A DNA stretch of 64,000 bases, taken from positions 1 through 64,000 of the forward strand of contig JAOARV010000036.1 of NCBI GenBank assembly GCA_025210395.1. Direction: 5' to 3'. Origin of the DNA: Marinisporobacter sp. Lineage in GTDB: Bacteria; Bacillota; Clostridia; Peptostreptococcales; Thermotaleaceae. Every line of letters begins with the position of its first letter. Positions within the stretch are counted from its first letter, which is position 1. The position numbers and the translations under genes are program-made. The notes below the pieces were generated by a model. The model saw only the letters and a program-made list of their open reading frames with translations, ran no database searches and was not told the DNA's origin. Below, piece by piece: positions 8,633 through 16,452 of this stretch.

Positions 8633-9439
8633 CTAAATTTCATATTCTTCTAAAATAATTCTAAGTACCATATTCGCCTGATGATTCGCAGCGATAGCAA
8701 CCCTTGGTGCCATCAAGCCACATCCTGCCTTCGCTTCTGATACTTCATCTCCAACTAAATAAAAACGGCTTCCTACCTTTTTTGTTTGGATGGTATTATT
8801 TGAAAAATATCCAGCCATTCCAGAAGCTGCAACAATATACTTCTCAGAAAGCTTCGATAAGGCTGTATTCACTAGAGTTGCTTTACATTTCGGATCATCA
8901 AAAGCTTCTACAATAATATCCACCTCTTGAAAAGAGTTTTCTATATTATTTTCATCTAGGTATACATCCTTTGTTTCAACATCTACAAAGGGATTGATAT
9001 TTTTTAGGACATCTTTTATAGCTTCTGTCTTTTTCATCCCTATATGCTTTGTAAAATACTGCTGTCTATTTAAATTGCTTGGTTCCACCACATCAAAATC
9101 TATAAGGACTAATTTCCCTATCCCTAATCTGGCTAAAGATACAGCTATATTTGACCCAAGTCCTCCAAGCCCTCCAACCCCAACACAGGCTTTTTTTACT
9201 TTTTCATGTACACCTGGAGTATGCCTAGATACTAGTAAAGCTTCTAACTCTTCTTCATTTGGAATTTCTCCTCTTATGATAAGAGTGAGTCGATCATCCT
9301 TTTTTAAAGATTCATCTTCTCTTAAAATAAATCCATTTAAAACTACAATATCCGCTTCCTTTTTTACAAAATCGCGAATACCAAAAGCTGTAGCTTTTTC
9401 ATTAACCACAACTGGTTTTTCATTGACATAAATTTTCAC
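8633..9439 (-). CDS. thiF: ThiS adenylyltransferase ThiF with N-terminal ThiS-like domain
   Basis: E1-like enzyme that adenylates the C-terminus of ThiS. About 268 residues. Residues about 1-65 look like a beta-grasp ThiS-like domain ([14 protein letters not shown], then VVLNGFIL and LTLIIRG) but lack a C-terminal GG, so this domain is structural. The Rossmann core follows with [34 protein letters not shown] and [11 protein letters not shown] zinc CxxC pair is not evident. I take the GTG at 9439 as start since GGAGGTGG lies about 6 bp upstream; the ATG 18 bases earlier would overlap thiS. This fused architecture is known in clostridia. Confidence 0.9.
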   Translation of the reverse strand: MKIYVNEKPVVVNEKATAFGIRDFVKKEADIVVLNGFILREDESLKKDDRLTLIIRGEIPNEEELEALLVSRHTPGVHEKVKKACVGVGGLGGLGSNIAVSLARLGIGKLVLIDFDVVEPSNLNRQQYFTKHIGMKKTEAIKDVLKNINPFVDVETKDVYLDENNIENSFQEVDIIVEAFDDPKCKATLVNTALSKLSEKYIVAASGMAGYFSNNTIQTKKVGSRFYLVGDEVSEAKAGCGLMAPRVAIAANHQANMVLRIILEEYEI

Positions 9440-9440
9440 A

Positions 9441-9635
9441 TCAACCACCTCCAACAAAGCTCACAATCTCCACTTTGTCTTCTTTGTTCAATATATATTC
9501 CTTGTATTTTTCTCTTGAGATAATTGTAAAATTCACTTCCACAACTACCTTTTCTTCGTTTAAATCTAGCTCCTTTAATAACTCACAAATAGTAATCCCT
9601 GAATCAAAATCCATTTGTTTTCCATTGATCAGCAT
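9441..9635 (-). CDS. thiS: Sulfur carrier protein ThiS
   Basis: 64-residue beta-grasp sulfur carrier. It begins MLINGKQMDF, has the typical ICELLKELDL and VVVEVNFTI segments, and ends in VEIVSFVGGG. The terminal GG is the site of adenylation and thiocarboxylation. GGAAGGGAGG precedes the ATG. It is the first gene of the thi operon, downstream of two TPP riboswitches and one copy of the dispersed repeat. Confidence 0.95.
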   Translation of the reverse strand: MLINGKQMDFDSGITICELLKELDLNEEKVVVEVNFTIISREKYKEYILNKEDKVEIVSFVGGG

Positions 9636-9700
9636 AGCTTTTCCTCCCTTCCTCTATGAATGTTTGTGTATGTTATATAATTTTTTACCCCTACTAATGA

Positions 9701-9855
9701 AAAAATTCGCATGTAGCTAATCGCATATGCCCATCTCGCAAGTTTTATTACAAAACCACTCTTTTGTAATAAAACTTACTCAAAGTAGTCAAACATTTGA
9801 TTTCTCAATCATAAGTTATCCACAGATTCTAAGTTTTATAATTTCCTATCGAATA
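9701..9855 (+). repeat. Dispersed intergenic repeat, copy B (inside the thi leader)
   Basis: The best-preserved partner of copy A at 421-574. The hairpin arms are AGTTTTATTACAAAA and TTTTGTAATAAAACT (15 bp, perfect), and the DnaA-box consensus TTATCCACA is at 9816-9824. Seen from the thi transcript, it lies between the terminator of the proximal TPP riboswitch and the ribosome binding site of thiS, so it would be transcribed (antisense orientation) in every thi mRNA. Its right end abuts the riboswitch terminator T-tract. Confidence 0.88.
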
Positions 9856-9857
9856 AA

Positions 9858-9990
9858 AAAGTGCGAATTCATAGAGAATTCGCACTTTGAAAAGCATCAT
9901 ACAAAATTCCCTACGTTGGCATTACCCAAATCAGGTTATACGGGTCAGAACTTTCAGTTCTTTCTCAGCCCATCCACATGAGCTCCCCAT
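9858..9990 (-). promoter_or_regulatory. TPP riboswitch 2 (proximal) with terminator
   Basis: Minus strand has all THI-element blocks: GGGGAGC, GGGCTGAGA, GACCCGTATAACCTGAT, and TGGGTAATGCCAACGTAGGGA, at 9907-9988. An intrinsic terminator follows at 9858-9888, stem GTGCGAATTC / GAATTCGCAC then T6. TPP binding should favour termination before thiS. Confidence 0.97.
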
Positions 9991-10017
9991 AATTTATAAA
10001 ATTTTCCATTAAAAAAA

Positions 10018-10135
10018 CTTACCACCAGGTAAGCTTTTTAAATAATCATTTCGATCTTGCTTCCCTACGGCAGTATAAACTACATCAGGTTATAAGAGTC
10101 AGGATTTCTCCCTCTCAGCCATACGACACCCCTAG
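10018..10135 (-). promoter_or_regulatory. TPP riboswitch 1 (distal) with terminator
   Basis: A second complete THI element lies just upstream on the same transcript: AGGGGTG, TGGCTGAGAGGG, GACTCTTATAACCTGAT and TACTGCCGTAGGGAAGCAAG (about 10061-10135). Its own terminator is CTTACC-TGGT-GGTAAG followed by T7 at 10012-10035. The two aptamers differ clearly in their variable stems, so this is not a fresh duplication. Confidence 0.96.
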
Positions 10136-10307
10136 CACTATTATTCAATTCTCTTTTATTGTAATCCTTAATAATTCTTTTGTAAAGTTTTTGTGAAATT
10201 TTTTTGAATACTGGACAGTCATAAGTTCTTCCATATAATTTTAGAAAATTTTTCTCTAAAATTCAATTTATTTCTAAATTCAGCTTATTCATTATGCTTT
10301 TAAATTT

Positions 10308-10337
10308 TTGACAATTCTTGCAAAAATAGTGTATAAT
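10308..10337 (+). promoter_or_regulatory. Promoter of the chemoreceptor gene
   Basis: TTGACA (10308-10313), 18 bp spacer, TATAAT (10332-10337), both perfect hexamers, ending 25 bp before the ATG. The GGAGGAGG ribosome binding site follows almost at once, so the 5' leader is very short. Confidence 0.85.
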
Positions 10338-10362
10338 CATACCGGAGGAGGTCGAAAAAACA

Positions 10363-12441
10363 ATGAAAAAAGTGCAAACTAGAATCATTATTGCTATCGT
10401 TATGTGTACTTTATTAGTATCCAGTATAATAGCAATGGTGTCTTTGAATATGGCTTCAAAAGCAGTAGAAATAGAAGCGTCCAATCACCTACATACTTTA
10501 GCAAAGCATAGAGCTCAGGAATTAAGTGGGCAGTTTTATACTATACAAAAGGAAATTATAGGTCTACAAAATGCTGTAGCTATATTGCTACAAGACAGTC
10601 GTTATGAGAACTTAAATGATGCACTAGTAAGGAGTAAGTTACGACTAAATATTTCAAAATTAGTAGAAAAATATGCTTATACAGTAGAAGGAAATGTCAG
10701 TACCTATATAGTATTTAAGCCACAATTTGCAAATCCTGATCTACAAGTTCCTTATTTTAAAGAAAATGATAAGTATGTGGATATGGGAGTCATTGCAACT
10801 TATGAAGATTTAGCATCTAAATCAGAGGAGCTCCCATGGTTTTGGAAGACTATAGAAGCTGACAAAGGGATTTGGAGCAACCCTTATGAGGATAAATATT
10901 TTAATACAAAATTAATTACATTTTCCTATCCTATCACCTTTAAAAATCAAATCATTGGTGTTGTTGGTACTGATATTTTATTTGATAATTTTGAAAAAAT
11001 GATTGAGGATATTAAGGTTTATGATACAGGCTATGCTTTTTTACTAAGTGATGATTTTCAATTTTTAGTTCACCCTTCTTATTCCAGCAAAGATAATATT
11101 GATTTAGTTGAAAATGGAGCTTTCAAAAAAGTTAAAATAGATATGTCTCAAAACTCTGATGGAGTAAGTTTCTATACTGTTAACAATACAGAAAAGATTA
11201 TGGGCTTTAGTAAACTTAAAAACGGATGGGTATTAGGGGTAGCACCACCTATCAATGAAATATATGGGCAGATTGATAAAATAAGAAATTATATACTACT
11301 CATTACTCTATGTGGACTTATTTTAGCCATTTTTATTTCATTGATTGTTGGAAAAAGAATATCAAAACCAATTATATTTGCAGCAAAATTTGCAAATACA
11401 ATGGCAACAGGAAACTTATCTGAAGATATTCCTCAAAAGTACTTAGAACAAAAAGATGAAATAGGAATACTTTCCAATTCACTAGAAACATTGACGAAAG
11501 AATTTAGACAAATCATTAGCGGGATTATAAAATCATCAGAAGAAGTGTCTACATCATCAGAGGAATTATATTCTATGAGTGTACAGGTATCTCAAATATC
11601 TAACGAAGTAGCTCTTGCCACAGAAGAAATTGCAAAAGGCACCACAGACCAAGCCCAGAATACAGAAATCGGTGCACAAAAAATATATGAGATAGGTAAT
11701 TTAATAGAAGACAATAAAAAAGTAGTAAACGATATTGATGGAAAAACACATTACATTGCTACGCTCATTAATGAAGGATTAACAATTATTAATACATTAA
11801 CGAATAAATCTAATGAAACAGAAAATGCTGCGAAGGATATTTCAAAAATAATTAATGAGACAAATGAAAAGGCTAGTACCATTGGAGAAGCAAGTAATCT
11901 AATAACATCTATCTCAGAGCAAACAAATCTATTAGCTTTGAACGCAGCAATAGAAGCAGCTAGGGCTGGTGACGCTGGCAAAGGTTTTGCTGTAGTTGCA
12001 GAAGAAATTAGAAAATTAGCAGAACAATCAACAAGATCATCAGAGAAAATAGATGCTATGGTAAAAGAATTAACACAAAGCTCTATCCTTGGAGTACATA
12101 CGATTAATAATGTTTTAGAAATTGTAAAGAATCAAGTTAATAGCGTAGAAAAAACAGAAGCTAAATACAATGAAATATCCAATGCTATAGAGCTAGCAAA
12201 AGAAGATATCAAAAAATTAAATGCATCTGAATTACAAATGAATAATAAAAAAATAGAAGTTATGGATACAATACAGGGACTTTCTGCTGTATCTCAACAA
12301 AATGCAGCAGGAACACAAGAAGTTTCTGCTTCTATAGAAGAACAAGCTTCCTCTGTAAATAATATAGAAATTTCTAGTGATCATTTATCCAAATTAGCAC
12401 AAGAGTTAATCGTATTAGTCTCAAAATTTAAAGTAAAATAA
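10363..12441 (+). CDS. Methyl-accepting chemotaxis protein (Cache sensor)
   Basis: 692-residue transmembrane chemoreceptor. TM1 is at about 7-28, an extracytoplasmic double-Cache-type sensor at about 35-300 ([36 protein letters not shown] are typical of dCache_1), TM2 at about 308-327, HAMP to about 380, then the coiled-coil signalling domain. The CheA/CheW-contact hairpin tip [20 protein letters not shown] lies at about 518-537. It lacks a C-terminal CheR/CheB pentapeptide. The dCache family often binds amino acids or organic acids, but this ligand is unknown. It is monocistronic, with a strong sigma-A promoter and a terminator. Confidence 0.95.
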   Translation: MKKVQTRIIIAIVMCTLLVSSIIAMVSLNMASKAVEIEASNHLHTLAKHRAQELSGQFYTIQKEIIGLQNAVAILLQDSRYENLNDALVRSKLRLNISKLVEKYAYTVEGNVSTYIVFKPQFANPDLQVPYFKENDKYVDMGVIATYEDLASKSEELPWFWKTIEADKGIWSNPYEDKYFNTKLITFSYPITFKNQIIGVVGTDILFDNFEKMIEDIKVYDTGYAFLLSDDFQFLVHPSYSSKDNIDLVENGAFKKVKIDMSQNSDGVSFYTVNNTEKIMGFSKLKNGWVLGVAPPINEIYGQIDKIRNYILLITLCGLILAIFISLIVGKRISKPIIFAAKFANTMATGNLSEDIPQKYLEQKDEIGILSNSLETLTKEFRQIISGIIKSSEEVSTSSEELYSMSVQVSQISNEVALATEEIAKGTTDQAQNTEIGAQKIYEIGNLIEDNKKVVNDIDGKTHYIATLINEGLTIINTLTNKSNETENAAKDISKIINETNEKASTIGEASNLITSISEQTNLLALNAAIEAARAGDAGKGFAVVAEEIRKLAEQSTRSSEKIDAMVKELTQSSILGVHTINNVLEIVKNQVNSVEKTEAKYNEISNAIELAKEDIKKLNASELQMNNKKIEVMDTIQGLSAVSQQNAAGTQEVSASIEEQASSVNNIEISSDHLSKLAQELIVLVSKFKVK

Positions 12442-12468
12442 CAAATAAGAAAGTACAGCGTGTAAATA

Positions 12469-12514
12469 AAAAAAGACAACTCTTTCAATAATCTTCTTAG
12501 AGTTGTCTTTTTTT
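12469..12514 (+). terminator. Terminator of the chemoreceptor gene
   Basis: Stem AAAGACAACTCT / AGAGTTGTCTTT with T7 after it, 30 nt past the stop codon. The A-run on the left makes it usable on both strands. Confidence 0.85.
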
Positions 12515-12804
12515 ACTCTATATTCACTTGCTCATCACTCATACTTTGGTGGACTCACCCCTTTAATCTAAATTTCTCTTATGTTCTCATTTCTTAAAAA
12601 TCTAGAAGCTCTATTTCTTTGCATCATCTCCTTTTCTTTTGGATATTTTATATTTACCCACTCATTTTTGCTTTAAACACTTATTCTAAATTTTTTAACC
12701 AATCATAAAATCAAAATTCTTCTTTACGTCTAAAACGTTACCGTGGTATAATTTTACCATGGTAATTTATTTGGTTTAGATTATTCCAAAAGGAGGCAAA
12801 AATA
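12515..12804. other. Gene-free region before the RHH-like gene
   Basis: About 290 bp, very AT-rich. The only structure I see is the promoter/operator palindrome at 12738-12765, described separately. Confidence 0.4.
12738..12765 (+). promoter_or_regulatory. Operator palindrome over an extended -10 promoter
   Basis: TTACCGTGGTA and TACCATGGTAA form an inverted repeat separated by 6 bp. The extended -10 TGGTATAAT (12744-12752) lies inside it; the -35 (TTACGT at 12724) is weak. A repressor bound here would block the promoter. The gene 40 bp downstream encodes a small RHH-like protein, so autoregulation is likely but inferred. Confidence 0.65.
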
Positions 12805-13059
12805 ATGAATAAGATTCAGGTTCAACGTGTTCAAACTGGAGTGCGCATGGAGAAAAAAATGGTAAAAGTTCTTAAGGGCTTAGCCGAGTATTTTGATCTA
12901 TCGTTAGGAGATTTACTTGAGGGAATTGTATTGCATGCTTTTGAGGGTAAAAGCCCCTTTAGTGATGAAACTTTAAAAAAAATAGAAGAATTTAAAAAAA
13001 TCTATTCTATGGATTATGATGCAAGCATGAGTCATAATTTCATAGAAGAAGATAAATAA
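12805..13059 (+). CDS. Small ribbon-helix-helix-like protein
   Basis: 84 residues. The segment VRMEKKMVKVLKGLAEYFDL then SLGDLLEGIVLHAFEG resembles the strand-helix-helix arrangement of Arc/MetJ-type DNA-binding proteins, and similar short proteins occur in other Gram-positives with unknown role. The C-terminal 30 residues (EEFKKIYSMDYDASMSHNF) are not recognised. AAGGAGG lies 9 bp before the ATG. It is alone, behind a palindromic operator and followed by an IR-flanked insertion-like element. No toxin partner is adjacent, so an antitoxin role is not supported. Confidence 0.6.
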   Translation: MNKIQVQRVQTGVRMEKKMVKVLKGLAEYFDLSLGDLLEGIVLHAFEGKSPFSDETLKKIEEFKKIYSMDYDASMSHNFIEEDK

Positions 13060-13100
13060 ATTTAGCATTCTCAACACTTTCATAAAAAAAATGTAAAATC

Positions 13101-13206
13101 ATGGGACTGTCAGGAAAATGTATATTTTTTGATTCAAAATATATTTTAAACAAAACGCATTTTATCAAAACACTTTGAAAACTTTTCTATTTGCCGACAG
13201 CCCCAT
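13101..13206. mobile_element. Possible MITE-like element (106 bp, imperfect terminal inverted repeats)
   Basis: The left end ATGGGACTGTCAGGAAA and the inverted right end ATGGGGCTGTCGGCAAA match in 14 of 17 positions. The interior is AT-rich and non-coding. Ends of the GGG-CTGTC type occur on some insertion sequences. A long hairpin acting as terminator for the neighbouring genes is the alternative. No clear target duplication is seen. Confidence 0.4.
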
Positions 13207-13267
13207 TCTTATTTCGTTAAATTATTCACTACTATATCATGATCAAAAACTGTCTTACCCTCTTTAT

Positions 13268-14971
13268 CTAAATATCCTCTATTCCATATCTTTTTAGCTT
13301 CTTATAAAGTCCTACTCTACTAATTCCAAGAGCTTTTGCTGTTTGATACTTATTTCCATCATTTTGTTTTAAATAGGCTATAATCATATCTTTTTCCATT
13401 TCTTCTACCATTACTTTTAATGCCTTATTTTCTATAGGATAGATCTTTTGACTATTTTTAGTAAGTCTTTTAGGTAAATGCTTCGATTTTATGATTAAAT
13501 CTGAATCTAAAAGGTTAATAGCCCTTTCGATAACATTTTCAAGTTCTCTTACATTCCCAGGCCAATCATATTTTTTTAAGATTTCAATAGATTTTTGTGA
13601 TATGCCTTCTACATAAATATCTAATCGATTAGATAACTTCATTTTCAATTCATTTGAAAGTGCTTCTATGTCTTCTTTTCTTTCTCTAAGGGGAGGAATC
13701 TTAATAGCCATAACATTTAATCTATAAAAAAGGTCTTCACGAAATTTTCCTTTTTCTACAAGATCTTCTAAGTCTTTATTGGTTGATGAGATAATCCTAA
13801 CATCTATTTTTCGAATTACATTTCCACCTAATCTTTCTACCTCTTTTTCTTGAAGAACCCTTAAAAGCTTTGCCTGCATAGTAATAGGCATATCTCCTAT
13901 TTCATCTAATAAAATCGTTCCTCCATTTGCAAGCTCAAACTTCCCTTCTTTTCCACCCTTTTTAGCACCTGTAAAAGCTCCATCTTCATATCCAAACAAT
14001 TCTGATTCTAGTAGCTCTGCTGGAATAGCTGCACAATTTATTTTCACAAAGGGTCCTAGATATCTATTGCTGGCATTATGAATAGCATGAGCAAAAAGCT
14101 CTTTACCCGTCCCACTTTCTCCTGTAATGAGTACATTCGAACTAGTCTTTGCCACCTTCATTGCCATATCCTTCACAACACTCATGCTAGGACTTTCTCC
14201 GACTAAATCTTGAAAGGAATATTTTGCTGTCCTTTCTTTATTTAACTCACTTTTATAATAGGCAAGCTCCTTTTCTAATTTGGAGATCTTTTTCCCAAGC
14301 ATTTGAAAATCTCTTATATCTTTAAACATAACTTTTCCAACTGCACCAATAATTTGTCCATCTTTTTTAATAGGAATACGCATAGAAATCATTCTTTTAT
14401 TTTTTATTTCTTGAATTTCACCAATTTCCATGATTCCCGTTTCTAATACTACATGAAGTCTTGTATTTTCAACTACTTCCGTTACATGTCTCCCTTCTGG
14501 GTCTTGTATATTTAAAAATTTCTTATAAGCTTTGCTCATCATAGTGATGATTCCCTCTTCATCAACAACTGTAACCCACTCGTTTGCTGTATCTAAAATG
14601 GTATTGAGTATTTCTATATATACCTTATCTTGATCCATCTCTTTACTCATTTTTTTATAGTTTGTAATATCTCGAAATAACGCCATAGACCCTTCAATAT
14701 TTCCATTAATCTTCATAGGCATCATGCTAATTTTATATTGTCTTTTGTTGATGCAGATATATTGATCTCTTTCCTCTTCTCCTGTTTTTATAATAATAGG
14801 AAGTCTACAATGGGGAATTATCTGATGAATATGTTTTCCTAGTAGCTCCTCTTTTTTTATATCCAATAGTTTTTCTGCACGTTGATTCATAAGGATCACT
14901 TTTCCATCCTTATCTATAGCTAAAAGTGCATCTAATATATTGTTCATTATAGCATCAAAATATTTTTTCAT
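13268..14971 (-). CDS. Sigma-54-dependent activator, PAS-PAS-AAA+-Fis
   Basis: 567 residues. PAS domain 1 is at about 5-105 (IDKDGKVILMNQRAEKLLD), PAS 2 at about 125-225 (VDEEGIITMMSKAYKKFL), a short coiled coil follows, then the AAA+ domain at about 255-480 with Walker A GESGTGKE near 282, the sigma-54 contact loop GAFTGA intact, and the Walker B region GGTILLDEIGDMP. A Fis-type HTH closes the protein (YQTAKALGISRVGLYKKLKR). It has no receiver domain, so it probably senses a small molecule through PAS. The neighbouring hbd gene on the same strand has a -24/-12 promoter, which makes hbd the likely target. Confidence 0.93.
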   Translation of the reverse strand: MKKYFDAIMNNILDALLAIDKDGKVILMNQRAEKLLDIKKEELLGKHIHQIIPHCRLPIIIKTGEEERDQYICINKRQYKISMMPMKINGNIEGSMALFRDITNYKKMSKEMDQDKVYIEILNTILDTANEWVTVVDEEGIITMMSKAYKKFLNIQDPEGRHVTEVVENTRLHVVLETGIMEIGEIQEIKNKRMISMRIPIKKDGQIIGAVGKVMFKDIRDFQMLGKKISKLEKELAYYKSELNKERTAKYSFQDLVGESPSMSVVKDMAMKVAKTSSNVLITGESGTGKELFAHAIHNASNRYLGPFVKINCAAIPAELLESELFGYEDGAFTGAKKGGKEGKFELANGGTILLDEIGDMPITMQAKLLRVLQEKEVERLGGNVIRKIDVRIISSTNKDLEDLVEKGKFREDLFYRLNVMAIKIPPLRERKEDIEALSNELKMKLSNRLDIYVEGISQKSIEILKKYDWPGNVRELENVIERAINLLDSDLIIKSKHLPKRLTKNSQKIYPIENKALKVMVEEMEKDMIIAYLKQNDGNKYQTAKALGISRVGLYKKLKRYGIEDI

Positions 14972-15142
14972 AAAAAGTTCTCCTTTTCAAAATAAGGATA
15001 TAGATTTGTCAATCATAAATTGAATATATAAATGAAAAATCTATAAATTATTGATACTCATCTATTTTATACGATTTCACTGAAATTATATCACAGGTTT
15101 CTATTTTGATAAAATTTGTCGAATTTTATTTGTGTGTAAAAT

Positions 15143-15176
15143 AAAATCTCTTGATATTTCTATCAAGAGATTTTTT
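15143..15176. terminator. Terminator of hbd (bidirectional hairpin)
   Basis: AAATCTCTTGATA / TATCAAGAGATTT around a TTTC loop, with T-runs on both sides, directly after the hbd stop codon. It separates hbd from the activator gene, which must then have its own promoter in the 170 bp that follow. Confidence 0.8.
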
Positions 15177-15180
15177 GTTT

Positions 15181-16020
15181 TTAATATGAATAAAATCCTT
15201 TCCCTGTTTTTCTTCCTAAAAGATTTCCTTTTACCATCTTTCTTAACAAAGGATGGGGTCTATATTTTGGATCACCAAATTCTTTATGAAGAACTTCCAT
15301 AATGGCTAAATTCACGTCATTTCCTATTAAATCTGCTAAGGCTAAAGGTCCTATAGGGTGATTTGCTCCTAATTTCATGGCTTGATCGATATCTTCAGTA
15401 GTTGCAATGCCTTCAGCTAAAATACCAATAGCTTCATTGATCATAGGAATTAAAATTCTATTGACTACAAAGCCTGGTGCCTCTTCTACTTCTACAGGAG
15501 TTTTGTCCATTTTTTTAGTTATTTCTAAAATGTTATTTTTTGTTTCTTCAGATGTAACAATTCCTTTGATTACTTCTACAAGCTTCATCACTGGAACAGG
15601 ATTAAAAAAATGCATCCCTATCACCTTCTCCGGTCTATTGGTTGCAGCTGCTATTTCTGTTATAGAAAGAGAAGAGGTATTTGTAGCTAGAATCGTTTCT
15701 TTTTTACAGACCTGATCTAACGCTTTAAATATTTCTTTCTTTTTTTCAATACATTCTACTACTGCTTCTACTACCATATCTACATCCTCTATATCCATCC
15801 CCGTAGTGGTTGTGATTCTTCCTAATATTTCATTTTTCTCGTCTTTAGTCATTCTTCCATTTTCAATACGTCTTTCTAAGTTTTTTGTGATCATTTCTAG
15901 TCCTCTTTCTAAAGAACTTTCTTGAATCTCTTTCATGATTACTTGGTATCCTGACATTGCGAAAGCTTGTACAATTCCTGATCCCATTGTTCCAGCACCT
16001 ATTACACAAATCTTTTCCAT
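15181..16020 (-). CDS. hbd: 3-hydroxybutyryl-CoA dehydrogenase
   Basis: 279 residues, standard for the short monofunctional enzyme that interconverts acetoacetyl-CoA and 3-hydroxybutyryl-CoA with NAD(P)H. The Rossmann motif [15 protein letters not shown] opens the protein. [32 protein letters not shown] (catalytic His), [18 protein letters not shown] and [18 protein letters not shown] are the classical signatures. It is not clustered with crotonase, thiolase or acyl-CoA dehydrogenase, which is unusual for clostridial butyrate genes. A sigma-54 promoter precedes it. Confidence 0.95.
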   Translation of the reverse strand: MEKICVIGAGTMGSGIVQAFAMSGYQVIMKEIQESSLERGLEMITKNLERRIENGRMTKDEKNEILGRITTTTGMDIEDVDMVVEAVVECIEKKKEIFKALDQVCKKETILATNTSSLSITEIAAATNRPEKVIGMHFFNPVPVMKLVEVIKGIVTSEETKNNILEITKKMDKTPVEVEEAPGFVVNRILIPMINEAIGILAEGIATTEDIDQAMKLGANHPIGPLALADLIGNDVNLAIMEVLHKEFGDPKYRPHPLLRKMVKGNLLGRKTGKGFYSY

Positions 16021-16087
16021 AAAGGACCTCCTAAGTTTTATTTTATGAATTATTTTTTGATTGCTTTTTATTCTTATAAAACTAATT

Positions 16088-16106
16088 ACGCAAGTCCTAT
16101 ACCAAA
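16088..16106 (-). promoter_or_regulatory. Sigma-54 (-24/-12) promoter of hbd
   Basis: Minus strand TTTGGTATAGGACTTGCGT has the invariant GG and GC separated by 10 bp and the TTGC -12 box, about 70 bp upstream of the hbd start. The consensus is TTGGCAC-N5-TTGC; only the -24 box deviates. Confidence 0.7.
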
Positions 16107-16220
16107 TTTTTATCTTATAAACAAAAAACTTTTATTCCTTATTACTATTTAAATTAGCTACTTTCACATATTTATTTGTTGAATCACTATTTTTTATATC
16201 CATCTACAAAGCAAGTATTT

Positions 16221-16296
16221 TGTAAACAAAGTAAACACGATCCTATAGCTTTATAGTATCTTACAGCTTCTTAAGATTGTGTAAATTAAGTTTACA
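16221..16296. promoter_or_regulatory. TGTAAA-type sites between hbd and hpdB (candidate enhancer/operator)
   Basis: TGTAAACAAAGTAAACA at 16221-16237 (a direct GTAAAC repeat) and the palindrome TGTAAATTAAGTTTACA at 16280-16296 share a half-site. They lie 115-195 bp upstream of the hbd -24 box, the usual distance for sigma-54 activator sites, but also within 240 bp of hpdB, so either gene could be controlled. No sigma-54 promoter was found facing hpdB. Confidence 0.45.
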
Positions 16297-16452
16297 TGTT
16301 TCTTTTGATTTACGCTAGATTTTAGGAATTTGTTTTTATAGGAGTTTGTCATATTTTCTTCATAAATACAATAAACTTTACTGTGTGTATCTTTTACTTT
16401 TTTACAACCAGAGGTTTTATCTTAAAATTTCAAACAAAAAGGGGGAGGCTTG

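Noticed and set aside
10263-10484. Minus-strand frame over the chemoreceptor promoter
   Set aside because: It covers a perfect TTGACA/TATAAT promoter and the start of an undoubted gene on the other strand.
12805-13206. Toxin-antitoxin module formed by the RHH-like protein and a following gene
   Set aside because: No second ORF follows; the next 200 bp hold only the inverted-repeat element.
16300-16452. Sigma-54 promoter for hpdB
   Set aside because: No GG-N10-GC pair exists on the plus strand in the 150 bp before the gene.
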